NCBI GenBank assembly: GCA_024235955.1
Contig: JACKLJ010000001.1
Coordinates: 1,287,501-1,351,500, forward strand
Length of the DNA stretch: 64,000 nucleotides
From: Burkholderiaceae bacterium
GTDB taxonomy: Bacteria; Pseudomonadota; Gammaproteobacteria; Burkholderiales; Burkholderiaceae_C
Direction of reading: 5' to 3'
A model generated the notes under the pieces. It saw only the letters and a list, made by a program, of their open reading frames with translations, was not told the DNA's origin and searched no databases. Position numbers and translations under genes: made by a program. Shown piece after piece: positions 41,319 through 50,247 of this stretch (positions are counted from its first letter, which is position 1; the number at the start of each line of letters is the position of its first letter).

Positions 41319-42272
41319 ATGCTGAAGAAAGCCTTCTGCGCCGCAGCCCTGGGGCTTGCCGCCTCCGCTGCGTTGGCGTGGCCAGACCGAACAGTCACGC
41401 TGGTGGTGCCGTTTCCTCCGGGTGGCTCGACGGACCTGATCGCGCGCACCATTTCGGCCAAGCTGGGCGAGAAGATCGGCGGCACGGTCGTGGTCGACAA
41501 CAAGGCCGGCGCGACCGGCACCATCGGGGCCGCCGCCGTTGCCCGCAGTCCGGCCGACGGCTACACCCTGCTGGTGGCATCGCTGGGCCCGTATGTCATC
41601 GCGCCGCACCTGATGAAGGTGCAGTACGACGCGCTGAAGGATCTCGACCCGATCACGGTGGTGGTGCAGGCGCCCAATGTGCTGGTGGTGCCGGCGGCGT
41701 CACCCCTGAAGAGCCTCTCAGACGTGCTGGCTTACCTGAAGGCCAATCCGGGCAAGATGAGCTTCGCCACCTCCGGCGCCGGTTCCAGCGATCACCTGAC
41801 GGCTGAACTGTTCTGGCAGCAGACCGGCACCAGCGGCCTGCACGTGCCCTACAAAGGTGGCGGCCCTGTGATGACCGACCTGCTGGGCAACCAGGTGATG
41901 TCGTCGTTCATGAACATCAACACCGCCATGCCGATGCTCAAGTCCGGCAAGCTGCGTCCCCTGGTCATCACCAGCGCCAAGCGTTCGCCGCTGCTGCCGG
42001 ACGTTCCCACGCTGGAGGAAAGCGGCATCAAGGGTGCCAACATCTATTCCTGGCAGGCCGTGGCGGGCCCGCACGGCCTGTCGACCGAGCTGAAGACCAA
42101 GCTGCGCAACGCCATCGCCGAGATCATGAACGACCCCGTCACCAAGGCCAAGATGCAGGACCTGGGCTTTGAGCTGGTGCTCGACACTCCGGCGGATTTC
42201 GCCAGGTTCCAGGCCGCCGAATACGCGCGCTGGGGCAAACTGATCGCCGACCGGAAGATCACGGCCAACTAG
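41319..42272 (+). CDS. Bug/TctC-type periplasmic receptor
   Basis: A 317-residue receptor with a signal peptide ending AALA, then WPDRTVTLVVPFPPGGSTDLIAR and the Bug signature loops (NKAGATGTIGAAAVARSPADGYT, LHVPYKGGGP). It belongs to tripartite tricarboxylate-type transport. No tctA/tctB permease genes lie in the window, so it must use one encoded elsewhere. Position suggests glucarate or galactarate as ligand. AAGGAG lies upstream of the ATG. Confidence 0.94.
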   Translation: MLKKAFCAAALGLAASAALAWPDRTVTLVVPFPPGGSTDLIARTISAKLGEKIGGTVVVDNKAGATGTIGAAAVARSPADGYTLLVASLGPYVIAPHLMKVQYDALKDLDPITVVVQAPNVLVVPAASPLKSLSDVLAYLKANPGKMSFATSGAGSSDHLTAELFWQQTGTSGLHVPYKGGGPVMTDLLGNQVMSSFMNINTAMPMLKSGKLRPLVITSAKRSPLLPDVPTLEESGIKGANIYSWQAVAGPHGLSTELKTKLRNAIAEIMNDPVTKAKMQDLGFELVLDTPADFARFQAAEYARWGKLIADRKITAN

Positions 42273-42381
42273 GACTGGGCTGGCGACCCGCGCCGGGCAC
42301 GCCGGCCGTCGCATGCGGGCGTGGCCGCGTGAAGCCCTGCGCCGTGATGCCCCGGGCAGGACTTCCATCACTGGATTTGCA

Positions 42382-43707
42382 ATGAACACCCCTGTCGTAA
42401 CGTCGATGCGCGTGATCCCGGTGGCCGGGCGCGATGGCATGTTGCTCAACCTCTCGGGCGCGCACGCGCCGTTCTTCACCCGCAACATCGTCGTCGTGAC
42501 CGACAGCGCCGGCCACACCGGTCTGGGTGAGGTGCCGGGCGGCGAGAAGATTCGCCAGACGCTGGAAGAAGCCCGCGCGCTGGTGGAAGGGCAGGGCATC
42601 GGTCATCTCCAGGCCATCCTCAGCGCCATGCGCACCCGCTTCGCAGACCGCGACGCTGGCGGTCGCGGGCTGCAGACCTTCGATTTGCGCACCACCATCC
42701 ACGCCGTGGCGGCGGTCGAATCTGCGTTGCTCGATCTGCAGGGCCAGCATCTCGGCGTGCCGGTGGCGGCGCTGCTCGGCGAGGGCCAGCAGCGCGACGC
42801 GGTGCAGATGCTGGGCTACCTGTTCTTCGTCGGCGACCGCACGAAGACCGACCTGCCTTACGCCAGCGAGCCCGATGCGCAGGACGACTGGCTGCGCCTG
42901 CGCCACGAGGCCGCCATGACGCCCGAGGCTGTGGTGCGGCTGGCCGAGGCGGCGCAGCAGCGCTACGGCTTCCAGGACTTCAAGCTCAAGGGCGGCGTGC
43001 TGCGCGGTGACGAGGAGGTCGAGGCGGTGGCCGCGCTGCACGAGCGCATTCCTGAGGCGCGCGTCACGCTCGATCCCAACGGCGGCTGGCTGCTGAAGGA
43101 CGCTGTCCGTCTGGGCCAGAAGATGCGCGGCATGGTCGCCTACGCGGAGGATCCCTGCGGGGCCGAGGACGGCTTCAGCGGCCGCGAGGTGATGGCCGAG
43201 TTCCGCCGCGCCACCGGCCTGCCCACGGCCACCAACATGGTGGCCACCGACTGGCGGCAACTGGTGCACGCGCTCAGCCTGCAAAGCGTCGATATTCCGC
43301 TGGCCGACCCGCACTTCTGGACCCTGTCCGGCAGCGTGCGCGTGGCGCAGACCTGCCGCGACTGGGGGCTGACCTGGGGCAGCCACTCCAACAACCACTT
43401 CGACATCTCGCTGGCCATGTTCACCCACGTCGGTGCCGCGGCGCCCGGCAAGGTGACGGCCATCGACACCCACTGGATCTGGCAGGACGGCCAGCGCCTG
43501 ACCCGAGATCCGCTGCGCATCGAGGGCGGCTACGTGCAGGTGCCCAAGCGGCCCGGCCTGGGCATCGAGATCGACATGGCCGAAGTGGAGAAGGCCCATC
43601 AGCTTTACCTGCAGCACGGCCTGGGCGCGCGCGACGACGCCATGGCCATGCAGTACCTGGTGCCGGGCTGGAGCTTCGATCCCAAGCGTCCCTGCCTGGT
43701 CCGCTAG
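42382..43707 (+). CDS. gudD: Glucarate dehydratase
   Basis: A 441-residue enolase-superfamily enzyme converting D-glucarate to 5-keto-4-deoxyglucarate. It has an N-terminal capping domain, the KxK motif (DFKLKGGV, ~residue 205), metal ligands in LDPNGGW and AEDPCG, and the late HSNNHFDISLAM region with the catalytic His. Length and motifs fit GudD closely. Confidence 0.95.
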   Translation: MNTPVVTSMRVIPVAGRDGMLLNLSGAHAPFFTRNIVVVTDSAGHTGLGEVPGGEKIRQTLEEARALVEGQGIGHLQAILSAMRTRFADRDAGGRGLQTFDLRTTIHAVAAVESALLDLQGQHLGVPVAALLGEGQQRDAVQMLGYLFFVGDRTKTDLPYASEPDAQDDWLRLRHEAAMTPEAVVRLAEAAQQRYGFQDFKLKGGVLRGDEEVEAVAALHERIPEARVTLDPNGGWLLKDAVRLGQKMRGMVAYAEDPCGAEDGFSGREVMAEFRRATGLPTATNMVATDWRQLVHALSLQSVDIPLADPHFWTLSGSVRVAQTCRDWGLTWGSHSNNHFDISLAMFTHVGAAAPGKVTAIDTHWIWQDGQRLTRDPLRIEGGYVQVPKRPGLGIEIDMAEVEKAHQLYLQHGLGARDDAMAMQYLVPGWSFDPKRPCLVR

Positions 43708-43710
43708 CTC

Positions 43711-43776
43711 CCTGATTTCAAGCCATTTGACCCGCAAGCCCTCGTCCAGCAACCGCAACCAGCTATCAAATTCGAT
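43711..43776 (-). repeat. Divergent copy of the dispersed repeat
   Basis: On the minus strand: CGAATTTGATAGCTGGTTGC, then GGTTGCTGGACGAGGGCTTG and GGCTTGAAATC. It keeps both ends of the consensus but the middle follows a variant. It fills the gudD-dehydrogenase gap. Confidence 0.55.
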
Positions 43777-45219
43777 ATGACCACGCTCCACGAAAGCACG
43801 CCCGAACAGATCGACGCCGCCGCGCGCCACGCCGCCGACGCCACCCCGGCCTGGGCCACGAGCAGCGGCGCAACCCGCGCCCGGCTGCTGCGCGGCCTGG
43901 CCGACGCCATCGAAGGCGCGCGCGAGAAGCTCGTACCGCTGGCCGACGGCGAAACCGGGCTTGGCCCGGGCCGTCTGAACGGCGAGCTCGACCGCACCGC
44001 GTTCCAGCTGCGCGGCTTTGCCGACAAGGCCGAGCAGGGCGACGCCTTTGCCTTCACCGAGGACGAGGCCGTGGCCGGCGCACCGCCGGCGGGCCGCCCG
44101 CGCCTGGCGCGCGTGCGCGTGCCGCTGGGGCCGGTGGCGATGTTCAGCGCCAGCAACTTTCCGTTCGCGTTCTCGGTGCTGGGCGGCGACACGGCGGCCG
44201 CGCTGGCCGCCGGCTGCACGGTGGTGGTCAAGGCGCATCCTGGCCATCCCGGGCTTTCGCGTGAGGTCATGAAGCTGGCGCAGGGCGTGGTGAAGCTGCA
44301 GGGCCTGCCTGCAGGCGTCCTCGGCATGGTCGAAGGCGCGGGCATTGAGGTGGGTGTGCGGCTGGTCCAGGCGCCGCAGATCGCGGCGGTCGCCTTCACC
44401 GGCTCCTTTCGCGGTGGCCGTGCGCTGGAAAAGGTGGCGCAGGAGCGACCGCGGCCGATCCCGTTCTTTGGTGAGCTGGGCTCGGTCAACCCCATCGTGC
44501 CGACGCCCGCGGTGCTGGGGGCGCAAGGGCCGCAGCTGGCGCAGACGCTGGCGGCTTCCATTGCTCTTGGGGCTGGTCAGTTCTGCACCAGCCCGGGCGT
44601 GATCGTCGTGCCGCGGGATGCGGCTTCGCAGGCGTTTGTGGACGAATTGGTCAAGGCGCTGGCCACCCAGCAGCCGCACGGCATGCTGACACCCCTGATC
44701 CGCACCGGCTTCGACCGGGGTGTGCAGGGCTGGGGCAGGCATGCCGGGTTGCGGCCCCTGCTGTCCGAGCGCGCTGCCGACGGCGCGGCGCCACGCCCCT
44801 TTTTGGCCGAAGTCGATGCGCCGGACTTCATCGCCGACGCCAGCCTGCACGACGAAGTGTTTGGCCCCGCCGCGCTGGTGGTGCGTGTGGACGACGCCGA
44901 CCAGGCGCGCCAGGTGCTCGAAGCCATTGGCGGCTCGCTCACGGTGACCCTGTGGGGTTTCGACGGTGACGAGCCACCCGCGGCGCCCGAACTCGCGCTG
45001 GTGCGCGCGGCTTCCCAGGTGGCGGGCCGCGTGCTGTTCGCGGGCGTACCCACCGGCGTGGCGGTGGCGGGGTCGCAGCAGCACGGCGGACCGTTTCCCT
45101 CGTCCACCCAGCCGTCCAGCACATCGGTGGGCTACGCCGCGCTGGACCGCTTTCTCCGTCCCGTGGCGCTGCAGGACGCGCCTGCGTGGCTGACCCGGCG
45201 TGCGGGCGTTCCCGTCTGA
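43777..45219 (+). CDS. 2-oxoglutarate semialdehyde dehydrogenase (2,5-dioxovalerate dehydrogenase)
   Basis: A 480-residue NADP-dependent aldehyde dehydrogenase. The N-terminal MTTLHESTPEQIDAAARHAA and the mid-protein FSASNFPFAFSVLGGDT are typical of the semialdehyde subgroup; catalytic Glu is in FFGELGSVNP and catalytic Cys in GAGQFCTSPG. It finishes the glucarate/galactarate route by making 2-oxoglutarate for the TCA cycle. Confidence 0.92.
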   Translation: MTTLHESTPEQIDAAARHAADATPAWATSSGATRARLLRGLADAIEGAREKLVPLADGETGLGPGRLNGELDRTAFQLRGFADKAEQGDAFAFTEDEAVAGAPPAGRPRLARVRVPLGPVAMFSASNFPFAFSVLGGDTAAALAAGCTVVVKAHPGHPGLSREVMKLAQGVVKLQGLPAGVLGMVEGAGIEVGVRLVQAPQIAAVAFTGSFRGGRALEKVAQERPRPIPFFGELGSVNPIVPTPAVLGAQGPQLAQTLAASIALGAGQFCTSPGVIVVPRDAASQAFVDELVKALATQQPHGMLTPLIRTGFDRGVQGWGRHAGLRPLLSERAADGAAPRPFLAEVDAPDFIADASLHDEVFGPAALVVRVDDADQARQVLEAIGGSLTVTLWGFDGDEPPAAPELALVRAASQVAGRVLFAGVPTGVAVAGSQQHGGPFPSSTQPSSTSVGYAALDRFLRPVALQDAPAWLTRRAGVPV

Positions 45220-45260
45220 AGTCGCCGCCAGGCGTTCCACGCAGGCCCGCAGGAGTTTCG

Positions 45261-45695
45261 ATGAAGCACGTTCTGATCGCGGCCAGTCTGTTGCTGGCCG
45301 CCCCGTGGGCTGCCGCGCAAGCTGCCTGGCCTGCCCGGCCGGCCGACTGGACAGCTCCGCTTCCTCCAGCCCGGAGCCCGGTCAAGCGGCACCTGATCGA
45401 CGCCGACACGCGCGGGCTTGGAGGATTCCTCGTCCATGTGGCCTGTGGCAGTGAGGTGGACGAAGCTGCGCTGATGGCGTTACTTGAGAGTGGCGGCGTC
45501 GGTGCCTCCGGACTCGACCTGGTCAGGCCCGAGCTTCAGGTGCTCGAGGCCTTGCGCGCGTCAAACGACGTGGTGCTGGCGCCGCACGTGGCCAGCGCCA
45601 CGGTGCAGACCCGGCAGGCCATGGCCCAGCGCGTACTGGACAATCTGGGTGCCTTCTTTGCCGGCCCGCCGCTGCCCAGCCAGGCGGAAGCCTGA
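45261..45695 (+). pseudogene. Chimeric remnant: Bug-type leader fused to a D-2-hydroxyacid dehydrogenase C-terminus
   Basis: The 144-codon frame has a good ribosome site (AGGAG) and a signal-like start MKHVLIAASLLLAAPWAAAQ. From about residue 40 it reads as the last third of a glyoxylate/glycerate-type dehydrogenase (GFLVHVACGSEVDEAALMALLESG, then VVLAPHVASATVQTRQAMAQRV). The cofactor domain is missing and the key Arg of the family VNVARGS motif is Cys here. A deletion joining a receptor gene to a dehydrogenase gene would explain it. It is unlikely to be an enzyme, though the frame is open and may be translated. Confidence 0.75.
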
Positions 45696-45706
45696 GGAGC
45701 CTCGCC

Positions 45707-47275
45707 ATGACCGATGCGGCGCTAAAGCCCGTCACCATCCGCATGCATCCGGACGACAACGTCGCCATCGTCGCCAACGACGGCGGCCTGCCGGCCGGTA
45801 CGGTGCTGCCCGACGGCCTGGTGCTGCGCGAGAAGGTGCCGCAGGGCCACAAGCTGGCCCTGGTCGACATCGAGACGGGCGGTACGGTGCGCCGCTACAA
45901 CGTGCCGGTGGGCTACGCCAGGCAGCCCATCGCTGCCGGCAGCTGGGTGTACGAGCGGTTGATCGACATGCCTTCGGCGCGCGCACTGGAAGGCCTGCCC
46001 ATGGCCACCGTGCCGGCGCCGGCCAGTGCGCCGCTCACCGGCTACAGCTTCGAGGGCTACCTGAACGCCGACGGCTCGGTCGGCACCCGCAACCTGCTGG
46101 CCATCACCACCACGGTGCAGTGCGTGGCCGGCGTTGTGGGCGTGGCGGCCGAGCGCATCCGGGCGGAACTGCTGCCGCACTATCCGCACGTCGACGGGGT
46201 GGTGGCGCTGGAGCACAGCTATGGCTGCGGCGTGGCGATCGATGCGCCGGGCGCCGAGATCCCCATCCGCACGCTGCGCCACATCAGCCTCAACCCCAAC
46301 TTCGGCGGGGAGGTGCTGGTGGTCAGCCTCGGCTGCGAGAAGCTGCAGCCCGATCGCCTGCTGCCGCCCGGAACGATCCCGCTGCTGGGCGGGCGCGACG
46401 CAGGTGCCGGCCCCGAAACGGTGTGCCTGCAGCACGACGAACACGTCGGCTTCATGTCCATGGTCGACGACATCGTGACGCGCGCCCGCCCGCACCTGGA
46501 GCGCCTGAACGCGCGCCGACGCCAGACCGTGCCCGCCAGCGCGCTGGTGGTGGGGGTGCAGTGCGGCGGCAGCGATGCGTTTTCCGGCGTCACGGCCAAC
46601 CCCACGGTAGGCTTCATGGCCGATCTCGTCGTGCGCGCCGGCGGTACGGTGATGTTCAGCGAGAACACCGAGGTGCGCGACGCGGTGGAACAGCTCACGT
46701 CCCGCGCTGCCACGCCGCAGGTGGCCGAGGACGTGGTGCGGGAGCTGGGCTGGTACGACCGCTACCTGGAACGCGGCCGCGTCGACCGTGCGGCCAACAC
46801 CACGCCGGGCAACAAGGCCGGCGGGCTGTCGAACATCGCGGAAAAGGCCATGGGCAGCATCATCAAGAGCGGCTCGGCGGCCATCGGCAGCGTGCTGCCC
46901 CCAGGCGAGAAGCTGAGGCCTGACCAGAAAGGCCTGGTGTTCGCCGCCACGCCGGCCAGCGACTTCATCTGCGGCACGCTGCAGCTGGCGGCCGGCATGA
47001 ACCTGCACGTGTTCACCACCGGCCGGGGTACGCCTTACGGTCTGGCCGCCTGCCCGGTGGTGAAGGTGGCCACGCGCAGCGACCTGGCGCGCCGCTGGCA
47101 CGACCTGATGGATCTGAACGCCGGCCGCATCGCCGACGGCGAGATCAGCATCGAGCAGGCGGGCTGGGAGCTGTTCCACCTGTTGCTCGATGTGGCCAGC
47201 GGCCGCCCGACCTGGGCCGAGCGGTGGAAGCTGCACAACGCCCTGGTGCTGTTCAACCCCGCTCCGGTGACTTGA
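45707..47275 (+). CDS. garD: Galactarate dehydratase (GarD/UxaA family)
   Basis: A 522-residue protein with an N-terminal SAF-like domain (~1-90) and the large UxaA/GarD domain (GYLNADGSVGTRN, EHSYGCG, SLGCEKLQ, GVQCGGSDAFSG, metal-binding Cys/His). It dehydrates galactarate (or possibly altronate) to the same 5-keto-4-deoxyglucarate made by GudD, so both aldaric acids feed KdgD. Absence of other hexuronate genes favours galactarate. Confidence 0.9.
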   Translation: MTDAALKPVTIRMHPDDNVAIVANDGGLPAGTVLPDGLVLREKVPQGHKLALVDIETGGTVRRYNVPVGYARQPIAAGSWVYERLIDMPSARALEGLPMATVPAPASAPLTGYSFEGYLNADGSVGTRNLLAITTTVQCVAGVVGVAAERIRAELLPHYPHVDGVVALEHSYGCGVAIDAPGAEIPIRTLRHISLNPNFGGEVLVVSLGCEKLQPDRLLPPGTIPLLGGRDAGAGPETVCLQHDEHVGFMSMVDDIVTRARPHLERLNARRRQTVPASALVVGVQCGGSDAFSGVTANPTVGFMADLVVRAGGTVMFSENTEVRDAVEQLTSRAATPQVAEDVVRELGWYDRYLERGRVDRAANTTPGNKAGGLSNIAEKAMGSIIKSGSAAIGSVLPPGEKLRPDQKGLVFAATPASDFICGTLQLAAGMNLHVFTTGRGTPYGLAACPVVKVATRSDLARRWHDLMDLNAGRIADGEISIEQAGWELFHLLLDVASGRPTWAERWKLHNALVLFNPAPVT

Positions 47276-47311
47276 GCCGCGGGGTCGTTGCGCGCTCGCG
47301 GGCTGCGGCTC
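47274..47311. terminator. Weak hairpin between convergent garD and urtE
   Basis: GAGCCGC and GCGGCTC form a 7-bp stem that includes the ends of both genes, with a G/C-rich 24-base loop. Possible bidirectional terminator; no T-tract. Confidence 0.35.
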
Positions 47312-48002
47312 AGATCGCCACCAGCTTGCGGATGCCCTTGGCCGCCATCTCGCTGCCGGGGCCGCGGGCGATGACCTCGCCGCGCTCCATCACCAGGTAC
47401 TCGTCGGCCAGCTCCTCGGCGAAGTCGTAGTACTGCTCGCACAGCAGGATGGCCATGTCGCCGCGGTCGGCCAGCATGCGGATCACGCGGCCGATGTCCT
47501 TGATGATGGAGGGCTGGATGCCCTCAGTCGGCTCGTCCAGGATCAGCAGTTTGGGCCCCGGCGCCAGCGCGCGGGCGATGGCCAGCTGCTGCTGCTGGCC
47601 GCCGGAAAGATCGCCGCCGCGCCGCTGCAGCATCTGCTTGAGCACGGGGAACAGCTCGTACAGGTGCGCCGGGATGGGCGTGCCGGCCTTGCAGTAGGCC
47701 AGGCCCATGCGCAGGTTGTCTTCCACCGTCAGGCGGCCGAAGATCTCGCGCCCCTGCGGCACGTAGCCGATGCCGGCGCGCGCGCGGGCGTAGGGGGTCC
47801 GGTTCTGGATCGGCTCGCCGTTGAAGTCGATGGTGCCGCTCTTGATGGGCACCAGCCCCATCAGGCTCTTGAGCAGCGTGGTCTTGCCCACGCCGTTGCG
47901 GCCGAGCAGCACGGTGACCTTGCCGAGTTCGGCCCGCAGGCTCACGCCGCGCAGGATGTGCGAGCCGCCGTAGTACTGGTCGATGTTGCGGACGTCAAGC
48001 AT
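47310..48002 (-). CDS. urtE: Urea ABC transporter ATPase UrtE
   Basis: A 230-residue LivF-type ATPase: Walker A GRNGVGKTT, signature LSGGQQQQ, Walker B LLILDEPTEGIQP. MLDVRNIDQYYGGSHILRGV and CEQYYDFAEELADEY are characteristic of UrtE. It is the last gene of urtABCDE, separated from urtD by a 72-base gap that holds a repeat copy. Confidence 0.94.
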   Translation of the reverse strand: MLDVRNIDQYYGGSHILRGVSLRAELGKVTVLLGRNGVGKTTLLKSLMGLVPIKSGTIDFNGEPIQNRTPYARARAGIGYVPQGREIFGRLTVEDNLRMGLAYCKAGTPIPAHLYELFPVLKQMLQRRGGDLSGGQQQQLAIARALAPGPKLLILDEPTEGIQPSIIKDIGRVIRMLADRGDMAILLCEQYYDFAEELADEYLVMERGEVIARGPGSEMAAKGIRKLVAI

Positions 48003-48008
48003 GGCAGT

Positions 48009-48074
48009 TTATGAACAAAAAGTGGCTTTGACCCTTGAGTGGCGGGCGCAGGCAGCTATGAAAAACATAGTATT
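48009..48074 (-). repeat. Dispersed repeat copy between urtD and urtE
   Basis: On the minus strand: CTATGTTTTTCATAGCTGCC then TGCGCCCGCCACTCAAGGGT. The CTAT/ATAG arms are perfect. It occupies the whole gap and is transcribed with the operon. Confidence 0.85.
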
Positions 48075-48956
48075 TCAGCGCCCCAGATAGACCTCGATGA
48101 CGCGTTCGTCGGCCTGCACCTGGTCGATGGTGCCTTCGGCCAGCACGCTGCCGTCGGCCAGCACGGTCACCGTGCCTTGCTCGCCGGCGATGGCGCGGAT
48201 GAAGTGCATGTCGTGCTCGACCACCATCAGGCTGTGCTGGCCCTTGAGGCTCAGGAATAGCTCGGCGGTGCGCGCGGTTTCCTCGTCGGTCATGCCGGCC
48301 ACGGGCTCGTCCAGCAGCAGCAGCTTGGGGTCCTGCATGAGCAGCATGCCGATTTCCAGCCACTGTTTCTGGCCGTGGCTGAGCAGGCCGGCCAGGCGGT
48401 TCACGTGATCGGCCAGGTGGATGGTGCGCAGCACCTGCGCCAGCCGGTCCTTCTGCGCCGAATCGAGCGTGAAGAACATCGAGGGCTTGACGCGCTTGTC
48501 GGTCTTCAGTGCCAGTTCCAGGTTCTCGAACACCGTCAGCTGCTCGAACACCGTGGGCTTCTGGAACTTGCGGCCGATGCCCAGCTGCGCGATCTGCGGT
48601 TCGTTGTGGCGCAGCAGGTCGATGGTGGAGCCGAAGTACACGGTGCCGCTGTCGGGCCGCGTCTTGCCGGTGATGATGTCCATCATCGTGGTCTTGCCGG
48701 CACCATTGGGGCCGATGATGCAGCGCAGCTCACCCGGCGCGATGTCCAGGTTCAGCCCGTTGATGGCCTTGAAACCGTCGAAGCTGACGTTCACGTCTTC
48801 CAGGTACAGGATGCGGCCGTGCGTCAGGTCGACGCCCGCTTCGGCCACGCGCCCGTAGCTGGCGGCGCGTCCGCCGGATTCGGTCTTGCCGCGCGCGGCG
48901 CGGGCGCTGTGTTCCGAGAGGCGCTGCGCGCCTTGCTCCATCAGATCGGGCGTCAT
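48075..48956 (-). CDS. urtD: Urea ABC transporter ATPase UrtD
   Basis: A 293-residue LivG-type ATPase: GPNGAGKTTMMDIITGKTRPD, signature LSHGQKQWLEIGMLL and LLLDEPVAGMTDEE are UrtD hallmarks. An additional Ala/Arg-rich N-terminal leader (~1-45) precedes the ATPase domain. Its ATG overlaps the urtC stop (ATGA). Confidence 0.95.
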   Translation of the reverse strand: MTPDLMEQGAQRLSEHSARAARGKTESGGRAASYGRVAEAGVDLTHGRILYLEDVNVSFDGFKAINGLNLDIAPGELRCIIGPNGAGKTTMMDIITGKTRPDSGTVYFGSTIDLLRHNEPQIAQLGIGRKFQKPTVFEQLTVFENLELALKTDKRVKPSMFFTLDSAQKDRLAQVLRTIHLADHVNRLAGLLSHGQKQWLEIGMLLMQDPKLLLLDEPVAGMTDEETARTAELFLSLKGQHSLMVVEHDMHFIRAIAGEQGTVTVLADGSVLAEGTIDQVQADERVIEVYLGR

Positions 48957-50188
48957 GCGCGGGCTCCTTGGCCGGGCAGGGTGGTGGCCTGGGCGCCTAC
49001 CGAAGGCGGCACGTCCTCGCCGGCTTCGCTTTCCAGCGATCGCTCGGCGGCCGCTGCTGCGGGGGCGGTCACGGGCTTGCCGCGGCGCAGCTGGCGCACC
49101 AGGCCGACCACGCCGTTGGGCAGGAACAGCGTCACCACGATGAACAGCCCGCCGAGGAAGAACAGCCAGTATTCGGGCGCCGCCACGGTGAGCCAGCTCT
49201 TGGCGCCGTTGACCAGGAAGGCGCCGATGATGGGGCCGACCAGCGTGGCGCGGCCGCCCACGGCTGCCCAGATGGCAATCTCGATCGAGTTGGCCGGGCT
49301 CATCTCGCCCGGGTTGATGATGCCGACCTGCGGCACGTACAGAGCGCCGGCCACGCCGCACATGACGGCGCTGATGATCCAGATGCTGAGCTTGTAGGGC
49401 AGCGGGTTGTAGCCGGAGAACATGACGCGGCTCTCGGCGTCGCGGATGGCCTGCAGCACGCGGCCGTACTTGCTGCCCACCAGCCAGCGCGCCAGCAGGA
49501 AGAAGCCCAGCAGCGTGGCGCCGGTCAGCACGAACAGGGTCATGCGCATCTCCTGCGTGGCGATGGGGATGCCCAGGATGCGCTTGAAGTCGGTGAAGCC
49601 GTTGTTGCCGCCGAAGCCCGTCTCGTTGCGGAAGAACAGCAGCATGGCCGCCACCGTGAGCGCCTGCGTGATGATGGAGAAATACACGCCCTTGATGCGC
49701 GAGCGGAAGGCGAACCAGCCGAACACGAAGGCCAGCAGGGCCGGCACGGCGACGATCAGCACCAGCGTGGCGACGAAGCTGCCCGAAAGCGCCCAGTGCC
49801 AGGGCAGCTCCTTCCAGTCGAGGAACACCATGAAATCGGGCAGGTCGCTCTTGTAGCTGCCGTCGCGGCCGATCTGGCGCATCAGGTACATGCCCATCAT
49901 GTAGCCGCCGAGCGCGAAGAACAGGCCGTGGCCCAGGCTCAGGATGCCGGTGTAGCCCCAGATCAGGTCCATCGCCAGCGCGCAGATGGCGTAGCACATG
50001 ATCTTGCCGATCAGGCCGACCATGTAATCCGAAAGATGGAAGGCGCTGCCCTCGGGCACCGCCATGTTGAGCACCGGCGCCACGGCGCAGACGAGGATCA
50101 GGGCGACCAGGAAGGCGGCCCAGCCGCCGCGCGAGAGCAGCGGCGCGCGGGCGGGCAGGGTGAGGGGCGATGGGGTGTTGGGGGTCAT
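48953..50188 (-). CDS. urtC: Urea ABC transporter permease UrtC
   Basis: A 411-residue LivM-type permease with about ten membrane segments. Family features include DLIWGYTGILSLGHGLFFALGGY, GGNNGFTDFKRILG and the EAA-like loop VLQAIRDAESRVMFSGY. It forms the channel with UrtB. The C-terminal tail (~375-411) is low-complexity. Confidence 0.95.
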   Translation of the reverse strand: MTPNTPSPLTLPARAPLLSRGGWAAFLVALILVCAVAPVLNMAVPEGSAFHLSDYMVGLIGKIMCYAICALAMDLIWGYTGILSLGHGLFFALGGYMMGMYLMRQIGRDGSYKSDLPDFMVFLDWKELPWHWALSGSFVATLVLIVAVPALLAFVFGWFAFRSRIKGVYFSIITQALTVAAMLLFFRNETGFGGNNGFTDFKRILGIPIATQEMRMTLFVLTGATLLGFFLLARWLVGSKYGRVLQAIRDAESRVMFSGYNPLPYKLSIWIISAVMCGVAGALYVPQVGIINPGEMSPANSIEIAIWAAVGGRATLVGPIIGAFLVNGAKSWLTVAAPEYWLFFLGGLFIVVTLFLPNGVVGLVRQLRRGKPVTAPAAAAAERSLESEAGEDVPPSVGAQATTLPGQGARA

Positions 50189-50247
50189 GACCGGGAATCA
50201 GGCGCGGTTCTGGGCAGGGGCGGGTACGGCGTAAGGCGGTTGCGCGC

